Notes under the pieces: model-generated
Told to the model about the DNA's origin: nothing
What the model saw: only the letters and a program-made list of their open reading frames with translations
Database searches by the model: none
Shown here: one piece after another, positions 25,727 to 36,300 of the stretch
Layout of the letters: the number at the start of each line of letters is the position of its first letter
Numbering within the stretch: position 1 is the stretch's first letter
Assembly: GCF_000378145.1 (NCBI RefSeq)
Contig: NZ_KB899301.1
Coordinates: forward strand, 1 to 56,889
Length of the DNA stretch: 56,889 nucleotides
Origin: Saccharibacillus kuerlensis DSM 22868
GTDB taxonomy: Bacteria > Bacillota > Bacilli > Paenibacillales > Paenibacillaceae
Direction: 5' to 3'
Program-made: the position numbers and the translations under genes

Positions 25727-28471
25727 TTAGTCCTGCATTTTCAGCGGCTTCTCACCATTTGCGACTTTCATCATTTGGCGAAGAACCGTCTGGAGGATGC
25801 CTCCATTGTAGTAGTAGTCGACGTCGACCATACTGTCCAAACGTGCGATAGCGTTGAATTCGAACTGTGTGCCGTCCTCGCGAGTTACGGCAACTGTCAC
25901 CTTCTGTCCCGGCTGAATATCGTTGCTCAGGCCCAGAATGTCGAAGGTCTCGCGGCCATCAAGACCGAGGGATTTCCAGCTGCTTCCTTCTTCGAACTGC
26001 AGAGGCAGAACGCCCATACCGACGAGGTTGCTGCGGTGGATCCGCTCGAAGCTTTCGGCGATAACCGCTTTGACACCCAGCAGCATCGTACCTTTGGCTG
26101 CCCAGTCACGCGAGCTGCCCGTACCGTATTCTTTACCGGCGATAACGACAAGGTTCTGGCCCTCATCTTGATACTTCATCGAAGCATCATAAATGGACAT
26201 CACTTCGTCGGTCGGCAGATACTTGGTTACACCGCCTTCGGTACCTGGAGCGACCATGTTGCGGATACGAATGTTTGCAAACGTACCGCGCATCATAACT
26301 TCGTGATTGCCTCGACGGGAGCCGTAGGAGTTGAAGTCTTTGCGTTCTACACCATGCTCAGCGAGATACAGACCAGCTGGGCTGCTAGGCGCAATATTAC
26401 CTGCAGGCGAGATATGGTCGGTCGTAACCGAATCGCCCAGCAGTGCCAGAACACGGGACTGCTTGATATCGGAAATATCGTTGAGTCCTTCGTTCAGGTA
26501 ACGGAAGAACGGAGGGTTTTGGATATATGTCGATTCCGCATCCCACTCGTACAGTTCGCCTTCCGGTACTTCAATCGCGTTCCAGCGCTCATTGGCTGTA
26601 AACACGTTGGCGTATTTCAAGCGGAACATTTCCGGTGTGATCGCCATAGCGACCGCATCGCGGATTTCTTGGGAAGTCGGCCAGATATCGCGCAGGAATA
26701 CCGGTTCGCCCTGCTGATCGTAACCGAGAGGTTCCGTTTCCATATCGATATTTACCGTGCCTGCCAGCGCATAAGCGACAACGAGAGGCGGCGAAGCCAG
26801 GTAGTTCATTTTGACTTGAGCGTGAATACGGCCTTCGAAGTTCCGGTTGCCGGACAGTACACCCGCTACCGTCAAATCGTTATCGGTAATCGCTTGTGCA
26901 ACATCTTCCGACAGCGGACCGGAGTTACCGATACAAGTAGCGCAGCCGTAGCCGGCAACGTAGAAGCCCAGCTTCTCGAGAGGATCCATCAATCCGGCTT
27001 TGTACAGGTAGTCCGTTACGATAAGGGAGCCCGGCGTAAGACTTGTTTTCACATATTCCGGACGGGTCAAACCGCGTTCTACGGCTTTTTTCGCCAGCAG
27101 ACCGGCACCGAGCATAACGCTTGGGTTAGATGTGTTGGTACAGCTTGTAATCGCTGCGATCGCAACGGCGCCCGCGCCCATCTCGCTCGTTTTGCCGTTC
27201 TTATGGTTAACTGTAACCTTCTCGGCAATCTTCTCGTCGCTCAGACCGTAACCGCCTTTGTCGATCGGCGTACGGACGATGTCGTTGAAGTTTTCCTTCA
27301 TATTGGTCAGCTCGATACGGTCCTGCGGACGTTTAGGTCCCGCAAGGCTCGGTACGACGGAGCCCAGATCGAGCTCAATGACCTCGCTGAATTCCGGATC
27401 GGCCATATCGTCAGTGCGGAACATGCCCTGGGCACGGTAATACTGTTCGACCAGTTCGATCTGTTCGTCCGTACGACCTGTGTTGCGCAGGTAGGTCAGC
27501 GTTTCTTCGTCGACAGGGAAGAAGCCCATTGTTGCGCCGTATTCCGGAGCCATATTGGCAACCGTTGCACGGTCCGCCAGACCGATGTTGCTGAGGCCTG
27601 GGCCGTAGAACTCGACAAATTTGCCGACTACGCCTTTTTTACGCAGAATCTCGGTGACGGTAAGAGCCAGGTCGGTTGCGGTTGCACCTTCAGCCAGGCT
27701 GCCTGTCAGTTTGAAGCCGACAACGTCAGGTGTGACAAAGTACAGCGGCTGGCCGAGCATGCCGGCTTCCGCTTCAATGCCGCCAACGCCCCAGCCTACA
27801 ACACCGAGACCGTTGATCATTGTTGTATGGGAGTCTGTTCCAACAAGGGAATCCGGGAAGACGTAAGTTTCGCCGTCGATTTCCTTGGTTGCCGCTACAG
27901 AAGCCAAGTACTCCAAGTTAACCTGGTGCACAATACCTGTGGAAGGCGGAACAGCACGGAAGTTATCGAATGCCGTTTGTGCCCAACGAAGGAAGCGATA
28001 GCGTTCCTCGTTGCGTTCAAACTCGAGATTAATATTGAAATCAAGCGCATCGGATGTACCGAACGCATCAACCATAACGGAGTGGTCAATTACGAGGTCA
28101 ACCGGTACGAGCGGGTTGATCTGTTTCGGATCGCCGCCGCTGAGTTTAACGGTATCACGCATGGCTGCCAGATCGACAACGACCGGAACACCCGTAAAGT
28201 CCTGCAGTACGATACGTGCTGGGATGAAAGGAATTTCCTTGTTGCTGTCGCGATCGACGTTCCAGCGTGCAATTTGTTTAACATGTTCTTCGGTAATCGC
28301 TCGTCCGTCGAATTGGCGAATGGCCGCTTCGAGCAGAACGCGAATAGAAAACGGAAGCTTGGAGATGCTGCCGTGACCTTGTTCTTCGAGTGCTTTCAGA
28401 CTGTAATAACGGAAGGTCTTGCCGCCCGATTCAAGAGTACGCGCGGTAGAAAATTGATCGGATAAAGCCAT
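25727..28471 (-). CDS. acnA: Aconitate hydratase AcnA/CitB
   Basis: 914 residues from ATG 28471, GAGGAGG 7 bases upstream; the open frame continues to 28528 without a ribosome site. It interconverts citrate and isocitrate in the TCA cycle. 4Fe-4S ligands: Cys in [14 protein letters not shown] (about 447) and the pair in [13 protein letters not shown]. Also [31 protein letters not shown] and the N-terminal [16 protein letters not shown]. Gram-positive AcnA can become an RNA-binding protein when the cluster is lost. Upstream, 136 bases before the start, is the GTTTCA-N5-TGAAAC palindrome shared with iclR. The huge antisense open frame is a shadow. Confidence 0.96.
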   Translation of the reverse strand: MALSDQFSTARTLESGGKTFRYYSLKALEEQGHGSISKLPFSIRVLLEAAIRQFDGRAITEEHVKQIARWNVDRDSNKEIPFIPARIVLQDFTGVPVVVDLAAMRDTVKLSGGDPKQINPLVPVDLVIDHSVMVDAFGTSDALDFNINLEFERNEERYRFLRWAQTAFDNFRAVPPSTGIVHQVNLEYLASVAATKEIDGETYVFPDSLVGTDSHTTMINGLGVVGWGVGGIEAEAGMLGQPLYFVTPDVVGFKLTGSLAEGATATDLALTVTEILRKKGVVGKFVEFYGPGLSNIGLADRATVANMAPEYGATMGFFPVDEETLTYLRNTGRTDEQIELVEQYYRAQGMFRTDDMADPEFSEVIELDLGSVVPSLAGPKRPQDRIELTNMKENFNDIVRTPIDKGGYGLSDEKIAEKVTVNHKNGKTSEMGAGAVAIAAITSCTNTSNPSVMLGAGLLAKKAVERGLTRPEYVKTSLTPGSLIVTDYLYKAGLMDPLEKLGFYVAGYGCATCIGNSGPLSEDVAQAITDNDLTVAGVLSGNRNFEGRIHAQVKMNYLASPPLVVAYALAGTVNIDMETEPLGYDQQGEPVFLRDIWPTSQEIRDAVAMAITPEMFRLKYANVFTANERWNAIEVPEGELYEWDAESTYIQNPPFFRYLNEGLNDISDIKQSRVLALLGDSVTTDHISPAGNIAPSSPAGLYLAEHGVERKDFNSYGSRRGNHEVMMRGTFANIRIRNMVAPGTEGGVTKYLPTDEVMSIYDASMKYQDEGQNLVVIAGKEYGTGSSRDWAAKGTMLLGVKAVIAESFERIHRSNLVGMGVLPLQFEEGSSWKSLGLDGRETFDILGLSNDIQPGQKVTVAVTREDGTQFEFNAIARLDSMVDVDYYYNGGILQTVLRQMMKVANGEKPLKMQD

Positions 28472-28606
28472 GAGTGTACCTCCTCGGAAAATGGGATAAA
28501 GCGTCTCGGCGTCCGGAAAATCCTGCATAAACGCGGGAAAACCGGGAAGTCGTCAGCAAACATAAGAATTGGAGCAAGGCGCATTTTGATACTCTTAGCA
28601 CCAGTT

Positions 28607-28623
28607 GTTTCATTTAGTGAAAC
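28607..28623. promoter_or_regulatory. 17-bp palindrome GTTTCA-N5-TGAAAC upstream of acnA
   Basis: Perfect inverted repeat with spacer TTTAG, same arm sequence and spacing as the site over the iclR promoter at 23492-23508. It lies in the acnA promoter region; on the minus strand a weak promoter TTGTAA-17-GATATT sits just upstream of it. Confidence 0.6.
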
Positions 28624-28742
28624 TAAATTTCAAAAATATCTATTTTAATTATAACGTTTACAATCCGGTGCGTAAAGCCCTTTTTACTCTTAAAACGCCG
28701 CGATATTCCAAATTTCGTAAGTACGCGGTATGTGCGTTTTCT

Positions 28743-28771
28743 TTGCAGGTCGGCCATCAATCTACTATACT
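28743..28771 (+). promoter_or_regulatory. Sigma-A promoter of ddl
   Basis: TTGCAG (28743-28748), 17-base spacer, TATACT (28766-28771); ddl starts 39 bases downstream. Confidence 0.65.
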
Positions 28772-28809
28772 GGTGAAAGAGATTTCAATGAATTGACGGG
28801 GGTTCAGAC

Positions 28810-29898
28810 ATGACAGCAAATAAAGTAACCGTAGGACTGGTATACGGCGGCAAATCAGGCGAACATGAAGTTTCGCTGCAGACCGGTTTCGCGGTAATGA
28901 ATGCATTCGATTACGAGAAATACGAGATTGTTCCTTTTTATATTACCCTTAGGGGCGAGTGGCGAATGGGTTCCGTGCTTCATAGACCAATGAATTCGCT
29001 GGACGAGATGAAGCTGGAATCGGCATCGGACGGAACGGCCGAAGCAGCCGGTGCCATGTTCGCGTCGCTGAGCGGTCGGGAAAGCGGAATCGATGTCATG
29101 TTCCCGCTGCTGCACGGCACTTTCGGCGAAGACGGTACGGTGCAGGGGCTGTTTGAGATGGCGGGGCTGCCTTATGTGGGCGCAGGAGTCCTTTCGTCCG
29201 CTGCAGGCATGGATAAAGACGTGATGAAAAAATTGTTTGCAGCCGCCGGACTTGAACAGGGCGAATACATTGCTTTCAACGAGCGCGACTGGCAGACAAA
29301 TCGTCATGAGCTGCTGCAGGAAGCAGAGAACAGGCTGGGCTACCCTTGCTTCGTCAAGCCGGCCAACCTTGGCTCCAGCGTCGGCATTTCCAAAGCGGAA
29401 GATCAGGAAGCATTGATCGATGCAGTAGAGCTTGCGCTGCGTTATGACCGTAAAGTCTTGATCGAGACGTTTATCGATGGACGCGAGCTGGAAGTTGGCG
29501 TGCTCGGCAACGACGAACCGCAGGCTTCCATACCGGGAGAGATTGTCTCCTCCGGCGATTACTACGATTATAACGCCAAGTACATCGATGGTAAGTCGGA
29601 GATGATGATTCCAGCTCCGGTTGATCCAGATCTGGCCGATTCCCTGCGTGAACTTGCCGTTCGTGCCTTCCGTGCAGTCGAAGGTAGCGGACTGTGCCGA
29701 GCAGATTTCTTTGTCCGCCGTTCCGACAACAAGATTCTGATCAATGAAGTCAACACAATGCCTGGCTTTACGCCGTTCAGTATGTATCCGCTTCTATGGC
29801 GCGAGACAGGTATGTCCTATCAGGCTCTGCTGGACCGCCTGATTGAATTGGCTCTCGAACGTCATGAAGCCCGTACTAATCTTCAATACGGAAGATAA
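28810..29898 (+). CDS. ddl: D-alanine--D-alanine ligase
   Basis: 362 residues, ATP-grasp fold. It joins two D-alanines for peptidoglycan precursors in the cytoplasm. VGLVYGGKSGEHEVSLQTG at the start, FPLLHGTFGEDGTVQGLFE, PCFVKPANLGSSVGISK (ATP-grasp), ELEVGVLGND, and INEVNTMPGFTPFSMYP with the Mg ligands. The omega-loop segment YNAKYIDGKSEM keeps the Lys-Tyr pair usual for D-Ala (not D-Lac) acceptors. GACGGGGGTTC is the ribosome site and a sigma-A promoter is at 28743-28771. Transcribed alone; followed by repeats. Confidence 0.94.
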   Translation: MTANKVTVGLVYGGKSGEHEVSLQTGFAVMNAFDYEKYEIVPFYITLRGEWRMGSVLHRPMNSLDEMKLESASDGTAEAAGAMFASLSGRESGIDVMFPLLHGTFGEDGTVQGLFEMAGLPYVGAGVLSSAAGMDKDVMKKLFAAAGLEQGEYIAFNERDWQTNRHELLQEAENRLGYPCFVKPANLGSSVGISKAEDQEALIDAVELALRYDRKVLIETFIDGRELEVGVLGNDEPQASIPGEIVSSGDYYDYNAKYIDGKSEMMIPAPVDPDLADSLRELAVRAFRAVEGSGLCRADFFVRRSDNKILINEVNTMPGFTPFSMYPLLWRETGMSYQALLDRLIELALERHEARTNLQYGR

Positions 29899-29934
29899 TA
29901 GGAACGAGAATCCAATATCCCTATGGGCAATTGG

Positions 29935-30045
29935 ATTCGCAGTTCCCGCGCCAAGCGATTCTTTTGATTAAACAAATTCGCAGTTCCCGCGCCGAGCGAG
30001 CCTTTTGGTTAAGTGCATTCACAGTTCAGTTCCCGCGCCAAGCCG
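29935..30045. repeat. Three-copy ~41-bp direct repeat after ddl
   Basis: ATTCGCAGTTCCCGCGCCAAGCGA followed by TTCTTTTGATTAA-type sequence begins at 29935, 29976 and 30017; the third copy carries a 5-base AGTTC insertion. Core: CAGTTCCCGCGCC. Non-coding. Confidence 0.8.
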
Positions 30046-30083
30046 GCTGACCAGTTACATAAATTCGAAAGGGGTTCTAGTCC

Positions 30084-30401
30084 ATGGGATTTGAAACGGA
30101 GTTCAATTCGATATGCAAATTCAAGAGCGATCAGGAGCTTTACGAACTGCTGGAGTATGGACGCGGCAAGATGGTAAAAGAAGGATTCCGCGTATTTCCG
30201 ACAGGCCAGAAAGTTATTGCCTACACACCGGAAAATCAGGCGATCGCGATTGTACGTATTACCGCGTCCATCGCGGAAATCAATTTTCAGGACAAAGAGG
30301 TTACCCAGGTCGAACTGGAACTGGTACGCAAACTAACGGAAGAAGAATCGCGCATGCAAACGGCGCTTGCGTACGAGATGTTTTTCGGCGAACGGGAATA
30401 A
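30084..30401 (+). CDS. Conserved small protein, function unknown
   Basis: 105 residues, ATG 8 bases after GAAAGGGG. No signal peptide, membrane segment or known motif. Predicted mixed alpha/beta: FKSDQELYELLEYGRGKMVKEGFRVFPTGQKVIAYTPENQ (positions 14-53), then IAIVRITASIAEINFQDKEV and a C-terminal helix. The clean composition and ribosome site make it a real gene. It leads a run with a small ORF and the inositol monophosphatase gene. Confidence 0.72.
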   Translation: MGFETEFNSICKFKSDQELYELLEYGRGKMVKEGFRVFPTGQKVIAYTPENQAIAIVRITASIAEINFQDKEVTQVELELVRKLTEEESRMQTALAYEMFFGERE

Positions 30402-30461
30402 GATACGGTCAATCGGGAAGGAACGGGTATAGGAGAGCTGCTGGAGGGTAAGAATATCTTA

Positions 30462-30632
30462 GTGCTGGACACGGCCAAAAAGGCCGATCGAAGACACCGA
30501 GATTCTCCTGTGCAGCGGCTTATCTCGTGGAATTATTGGAGAAGTCTCTATGTAGATAAGCGACAAACCGAACGAAAATTCACGTCTTCAACAAACAAAT
30601 ACAGCCTCACAGCAATTCGAGAAAGGCGGTAA
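30462..30632 (+). CDS. Candidate 56-residue small protein before suhB
   Basis: GTG 30462 to TAA 30630-30632, stopping 4 bases before the suhB GTG so that the suhB ribosome site (GAAAGGCGG) lies in its last codons. The product is basic, with an aromatic core RLISWNYWRSLYVDKRQTER that looks protein-like. GGAGGG is 13 bases from the GTG, longer than ideal, and no better start exists. The frame is also in phase with the previous gene after its stop, so it could be an old extension. Modest support only. Confidence 0.35.
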   Translation: MLDTAKKADRRHRDSPVQRLISWNYWRSLYVDKRQTERKFTSSTNKYSLTAIRERR

Positions 30633-30636
30633 AATA

Positions 30637-31497
30637 GTGGAATCCAACGATAAAATTCCTTATGTCTTAACGGGAAAAAGTTATACAGCAGTCGCAATTA
30701 ACGCAGCAGCCAAAGCAGGAGAATGGATCAAAAGCAAGCTGGGAACCTTTGAACAGTTGTCTACAAAGACATCGGCCCAAGATTTGGTTACGGAAGTGGA
30801 TAAAGGTGCAGAGCAGATGATTCGCAGACTGATCCTCACGCATTTTCCGGATCACGGAATTTTGGGAGAAGAAAGTGTGGAACCGGGCGAAGAAGCATCG
30901 ATTCAAGCACTCGCCGAAGCGCAGAAAGAAGAGTATCTGTGGATTATTGATCCGATCGATGGGACTACCAATTTCGTTCATGGGTTTCCATTCTATTCGG
31001 TTTCGATCGCTCTTGCCCATAACGGCGAAGTTATTATCGGTGTCATCTATGATCCGTCGCGAGACGAGATGTTTGTGGCAGAAAAAGGCAAAGGCGCTTA
31101 CGTACACGGTGCCCGTATGGTCGTCTCCGGAGAGGAACGTCTGGCACAGGGATTAATCGCCGTAGGTTTCCCAGCCGATCCGATCGTCAAGCTCCCGATC
31201 AATCTGCGCGGTATTGAAGCGGTTGCGCCGCGTGCGCGCAGCTTGCGTGCCGGCGGCTCGGCTGCTCTGCACCTCGCGCATGTCGCAGCAGGACGATTGA
31301 GCGGCTACTGGGAATCCGGTCTGAATGCTTGGGATATCGCAGCGGGAGCGCTGCTGGTTGCAGAATCGGGCGGAAGAGTAACCGATACGCTTGGAAATGC
31401 TTATCACCTTGGCGTGCGCAATGTTGTGGCAACCAATGGAGCGCTTCATGCCGAGCTGCTGACCGTATTAAAAGAAGCCGACGCAACAGGTTTCTGA
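30637..31497 (+). CDS. suhB: Inositol monophosphatase family protein
   Basis: 286 residues, GTG start behind GAAAGGCGG. Metal-dependent phosphatase fold: SAQDLVTEVDKGAE, GEES, WIIDPIDGTTNFVHGFPFYSVSIAL (the signature with the metal Asp residues, positions 106-130), and GLNAWDIAAGALLVAESGG. It may hydrolyse inositol-1-phosphate, or act on NADP/PAP or fructose-1,6-bisphosphate as some relatives do (Bacillus YktC, E. coli SuhB). Probably co-transcribed with its neighbours on both sides. Confidence 0.88.
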   Translation: MESNDKIPYVLTGKSYTAVAINAAAKAGEWIKSKLGTFEQLSTKTSAQDLVTEVDKGAEQMIRRLILTHFPDHGILGEESVEPGEEASIQALAEAQKEEYLWIIDPIDGTTNFVHGFPFYSVSIALAHNGEVIIGVIYDPSRDEMFVAEKGKGAYVHGARMVVSGEERLAQGLIAVGFPADPIVKLPINLRGIEAVAPRARSLRAGGSAALHLAHVAAGRLSGYWESGLNAWDIAAGALLVAESGGRVTDTLGNAYHLGVRNVVATNGALHAELLTVLKEADATGF

Positions 31498-31550
31498 AAG
31501 TCGCCACTGCCTGAATCATCATGACTGAAGACTCCTAAGGAGGGATATCC

Positions 31551-31841
31551 ATGAGCGATGATGCACAGGATCGTAAGCTTGGACAGGAACAATTGGAAGA
31601 AGAACTTAGCGAACTGCTGACAGAAGGCGAACTGAAGGATGAGAATCGTGAGCGCAGAACTCGTGAACAGATTTCCCCTCGGTATGAGATTCGCATTCAG
31701 ACTACACTTGATCCGATCGTCGAAGAAACTCGCTTATATCGCCAGATGGCGGAAGAAATAGATGACCGTTATGACGATTATTTAAAGAAAACCCGTTCTC
31801 AGCAGCCTAAGGAGACGGAAGGCGAGCATGAGAAGAAGTAA
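31551..31841 (+). CDS. Small highly charged protein, function unknown
   Basis: 96 residues, ATG 7 bases after AAGGAGGG. Very rich in Glu, Asp, Arg and Lys with few hydrophobics (QEQLEEELSELLTEGELKDE, then RRTREQISPRYEIRIQTTLD), mostly predicted helical, perhaps partly disordered or a coiled-coil adaptor. I know no family. It follows the phosphatase gene by 53 bases and is closed by a terminator, so it is the last gene of that run. Confidence 0.65.
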   Translation: MSDDAQDRKLGQEQLEEELSELLTEGELKDENRERRTREQISPRYEIRIQTTLDPIVEETRLYRQMAEEIDDRYDDYLKKTRSQQPKETEGEHEKK

Positions 31842-31857
31842 CTCCTTTGTAGATGGT

Positions 31858-31907
31858 GGACCGTCGTACCCGGAAAAAATTCCGTTAGTGGCGACGGTTC
31901 TTTTTTT
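31858..31907 (+). terminator. Terminator after the suhB run
   Basis: GGACCGTCG pairs with CGACGGTTC, inner CGGAA/TTCCG stem, then seven T residues. Confidence 0.88.
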
Positions 31908-31982
31908 ACTCTGCCTTCTGAATCTCCGAACACAATGCCGATCAAATTTGCAAGGGTCCGTACGGACCGGAAGGGAATCACA

Positions 31983-33224
31983 ATGAAAATTGCATGGAGA
32001 AAAAGCTGTATGGTGCTTGTCTGCGTCGCGCTGGCATTTCCGGCGTTGGGCTTAACAGGTGTGAGCAGCGTGAATGCCGCCGTAGAATCCTATAAGATTG
32101 TATCGTTCGGAGACTCACTGACGACCGGCTATCAACCGGACAAAAAGCCGAATGAATATTATGGCTTTGTACCTCGCCTTGCAGAGCAAGCTCAGTTCCG
32201 AGGACGTGCCGAAGTTGATAACTACGGAATCTCTGGCTTGGACTCTTCTGGACTAAACCGTTATATTGAAGCTGTTGAAGCTGAGAGAAATACAACAGCG
32301 GATGCCATTCAAAGTGGGCTGCGAGATCCCAATGCGGCGAAATTGGCGGCAAATGTTTCCGAGGTGCGTTCCGATATAGTGGAGGCCGATGTAATTACCA
32401 TCACAATCGGAGGCAATGATTTGCTTCCGCTCCTTACCGCTCGTCCACGACTGACTGCGGCGCAGTTGGAGCCGAAGGTGGAAGAACTGCTGCAGGGTTA
32501 TGCTTCCAATGTTGACCAAATCTTGACCAACCTCAAACAGATCAACCCCAATGCGCGGATTGTAATCGCCGATCAGTATCAACCTGTCTCGGATTCTAAG
32601 TCCGGCGGTCTGTACGCTCAGTTGAATCAGGCGGCAGAGGCTTATACAAAAACACTGGACACTGTGACAGCCAAGCAGAACGCTCAAGGAGCCAAAGTTG
32701 AAGCTGTGCATGTGGTTCCTCTGTTCGCAGGCAAGGAATCCGAACTTACTTACATCGAATACAATGATATTCACCCGAATCAGGACGGCTACGAACTGCT
32801 GGCGAAGGCGTTCGCCGAGCAGATCTGGGGCGAGTATCGTACACTTAAAGCTTCGGCTCTTGCAAATACAGTAGCCGTTGTTGTATCCGGCAGAGAACTG
32901 GATACGAAGTTTAAGCCGATTCTTAAGAACAATACTACTTTTGTTGTGCTTCGTGATATTACCGATGCTCTGGGCGCAAATCTCAAGTGGAACAATAAGA
33001 CTGCAGCAGCAAGCATTAATTATGGCGGCCGTGCTGTCAATATCCCGGTCGGCAAGAAGGCGATTACCGTCAATGGACAGAGTAAAGTGATCACAGTTCC
33101 GGCCTTTACGACGAAAGTTAATGGAGAAACGAAAACTTATGTACCGCTCGCGGTACTGGCAGACGGACTCGGTTTCGACGTTCAATATACACAGCGGTTG
33201 AAGACAGTATTTGTCAATCCATAA
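31983..33224 (+). CDS. Secreted SGNH/GDSL hydrolase with C-terminal stalk domain
   Basis: 413 residues from ATG 31983 (GGAAGGGA upstream). Signal peptide MKIAWRKSCMVLVCVALAFP ending VNAA. SGNH blocks: I VSFGDSLTTGY, II Gly in DNYGISGLDSSG, III GGNDLLPLL, V DIHPNQDGYELL. These give the Ser, Gly, Asn and Asp-His of the esterase/lipase fold. After about residue 290 comes a copper-amine-oxidase-N-like stalk domain (NTVAVVVSGRELDTKFKPIL, then FVVLRDITDALGANLKW and TKTYVPLAVLADGLGFDVQY), common in Paenibacillus wall-associated proteins. Likely an extracellular esterase held at the surface; substrate unknown. Confidence 0.88.
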   Translation: MKIAWRKSCMVLVCVALAFPALGLTGVSSVNAAVESYKIVSFGDSLTTGYQPDKKPNEYYGFVPRLAEQAQFRGRAEVDNYGISGLDSSGLNRYIEAVEAERNTTADAIQSGLRDPNAAKLAANVSEVRSDIVEADVITITIGGNDLLPLLTARPRLTAAQLEPKVEELLQGYASNVDQILTNLKQINPNARIVIADQYQPVSDSKSGGLYAQLNQAAEAYTKTLDTVTAKQNAQGAKVEAVHVVPLFAGKESELTYIEYNDIHPNQDGYELLAKAFAEQIWGEYRTLKASALANTVAVVVSGRELDTKFKPILKNNTTFVVLRDITDALGANLKWNNKTAAASINYGGRAVNIPVGKKAITVNGQSKVITVPAFTTKVNGETKTYVPLAVLADGLGFDVQYTQRLKTVFVNP

Positions 33225-33310
33225 AAGTTGTTTAGAATGTCTTCTGCCTCTGGAAACGCATGGCTGGGGAGATCATGAAATTCAAATCACGATGAAGGAG
33301 AAAGCCGTCA

Positions 33311-36300
33311 TTGAAACCGAACCTAACAGAAAAACTTAAACATTTGATTTCGACTGATGGGGCCTATCATTCACTGATGGAAAATCACCCTGACGGCATT
33401 GTAGTGCTGGAGCGATCGGGAGGCGTCATCGGAATAAATCCGGCATTACATCGAATTACCGGTTATACATTGGAAGAACTGCAAGCTCTGCAGCCCAAAA
33501 ATTGGGGTATTCGCGCTACTCCCGAAAAATTAAAGCACCTTTTTTCTCAAGCTAAGAGAGGGCACACGGCAGAAGAAGAAGTCAAGGTTCTGCATAAGGA
33601 TGGCTCACGCCTTTGGCTGCAGCTGACTTTCGTTCCGCTCGAATTTGATTCGGATGTCATCGGGATTTATGTCATCTGCCGGAATGTAACGGATTTTAAA
33701 AGAACGGAAGAAGAGCTGAGGAGTGTTACACTCAAACATGCTCAGGTTGAAGAAATTGTACAGATTGCTTCATGGGATTGGGAAATAGGTAAGGATTACA
33801 TTACATGTTCCGATACTTTTTACGAAATATTTGACATTGAGAATCCTCAAAAATTTTACCAATATAAACATTTTGCCGAGAAACTTATACCCGAAGATCG
33901 TGAGCGTATTAAGGGAGAGATTGGTAAAGCATTGGAAGGCGACCTTTACGATACCGAGTACAGCATAGTAGTAAGCGGTGGCAAACGCAAAATAATCCGG
34001 GCACAAGGAAAACCGTATCAGGATCCTCATACCGGCAGCCTTCATTTGTTTGGTACGGTACAGGATATTACGCAGTCCAAGATGCTTGAGATGCAGCTGC
34101 GGAAGAGTGAAAAAGGGTTCCGGTTGATTTCGGAGCATTCGATCGATCTTATTTCAAGACATGCGGCGGAAGCAGAGGCTCCTTATCTCTATGCTTCGCC
34201 GGCGTGTGAAAGAATACTCGGCTACAAACCTGAAGAACTGATTGGCCGAAGCGCCTATGAATTTTTTCATCCGGATGATGTGGTTCTGGTGACCAATTAT
34301 CTGCAAGAAATTCTGAGTACGGAAGGTGCTTACACGGTTTCCTACCGAATCCGGGCAAAGGACGGTCACTACGTCTGGATCGAAAGTACAGGACGCTTTA
34401 GCTATAATGACGAAACGGGAGAAATCGAGGAAATCATTGCCGTTTCCCGCGACATCACTGAACGTAAGGAAGCCGAACGCCAGCTGCAGGAAAGCGAACA
34501 GCGATACAAGTCTTTATTCGAATACAACCCGTTTGCCGTTTATTCATTCGATAAGGAAGGCAGATATGTATCGACCAATGCTGTTCTCTCTCAAATGCTT
34601 GGTTATGCGCCGGAACAATTGGAAAATATGTCTTACAAGCAGGTTGTGACTCCCGAGGAGCTTGAAAATACCGAGAAACATTTCGAAGCCGCGAAAAACG
34701 GTATTCCGCAAAGTTATGAAACGGCTGTTACGAGCAGTGATGGAACTATATTGAATCTCAGCGTCACTAACGTTCCGATTGTGGTAGATTCGGAAGTCGT
34801 TGGGGTATACGGGATCGCCAATGATATTACAGAGCGGAATCGTTATATTCGGCAGATTGAAGAATTAGGGTATGAGCATGCCCTGATTCTACGTTCTGTA
34901 TCTGAAGGCATTTTTGGACTTGATCGGGAAGGCAGGGCTATGTTTACCAATCCTGCGGCTTTGGAAATGCTTGGTTTTGAACAAGAAGAATTTTTGGGGG
35001 CCTATAACCACATACTGCTCAATCATGCGGGGGCGGGAGGCGTAACTCATCCCATCGAACACTGTCCAATCTGCTGCACCGTTCAAGACGGCGTATCAAG
35101 ATCGGATAAAGAGGGCGTTTTTTGGAGAAAAGATGGCTCCAGCTGTCTGATCGAATACACGGTAAATCCGATCTTCGACAAAGGCGAGATTCGAGGAGCG
35201 GTCGTGGTGTTCCGGGATATTACCAATGAACGGGAAGTGCTGCGTCAGAAGGAGTTGGCGGAACGAACAGCTTCGGCCAAATCCGAATTCCTGGCGATGA
35301 TGAGTCATGAAATTCGTACCCCGATGAACGGGGTTCTTGGAATGACGGACCTGTTATTGGATACGGAATTGTCCGGCGTGCAGAGAGAATATGTAGAGAT
35401 TATCGGTCAGAGCGGCAGAAGCCTGATGCGCATTCTGAACGATGTGCTCGATTTCAGTAAGATTGATGCGGGCAAGCTGAGTTTAGAGCCCGAAAGCTTT
35501 ATGGTTGAGCCTCTGTTAAGAAGTACCGTGGATTTGTTCGAGCCGAAAGCAATGGAAAAAGGAGTGGAACTATCCTGCCGGATCGGTTCAAGGGTTCCGG
35601 AAGAAATCGTAACAGACCCGAGCCGTCTAAGGCAGGTGTTAACCAACCTTATCGGCAATGCAATCAAATTCACCGAGCGGGGGAAAATCGAAGTAGCGGT
35701 GGATCTGATGAGAGGCTGTTCCGAAGAACGGCCGGTATTGGAATTCAGGGTAGAGGATACCGGAATCGGGATTCCGGCCGATAAGCTAAACCGATTGTTC
35801 CAATCTTTCTCGCAGCTTCATCCCGAGCTGAACCGTAAGTATGGAGGTACAGGCTTAGGACTGTCGATCTGCAAGAAGCTTGTCGAGTTAATGGGAGGGA
35901 CGATTAGGGCTGAAAGTCTGTTCGGATCCGGATCAGTCTTCCGCTTCACACTGCCCTGCTATTTAAGCGAGAACGACACGTACGAAGTAAGCCAAGACGA
36001 AGACAAAATATTGATGGTCAGAGAAAAGGCGATCGATCCCCAAGATCTGAACATTTTGATTGCGGAAGACCATCCGGTTAATCGGCGTCTGCTCATTGAT
36101 CTGCTGGAGAAAATGGGCTGCAAAGCGGATATAGCGATTAACGGGATCGAAGCTTTCTCGGCAGTGGCACATAAATCTTACGACATTGTTTTTATGGATG
36201 TACAGATGCCGCTGATGGACGGAATGACCACAGCCCGTCTGATTCGTCAGATGGTGCCTGCCGAGCAGAGACCTTACATCGTTGCAGTTACCGCCTTTGT

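Noticed and set aside
25775-28465. 896-codon open frame on the plus strand opposite acnA
   Set aside because: Shadow of acnA: third-position bias leaves the complementary frame open; no ribosome site and no recognisable domain. Same for the long frames opposite ecsB (5023-6198), the flavoprotein gene (7172-8356) and guaA (45846-47525).
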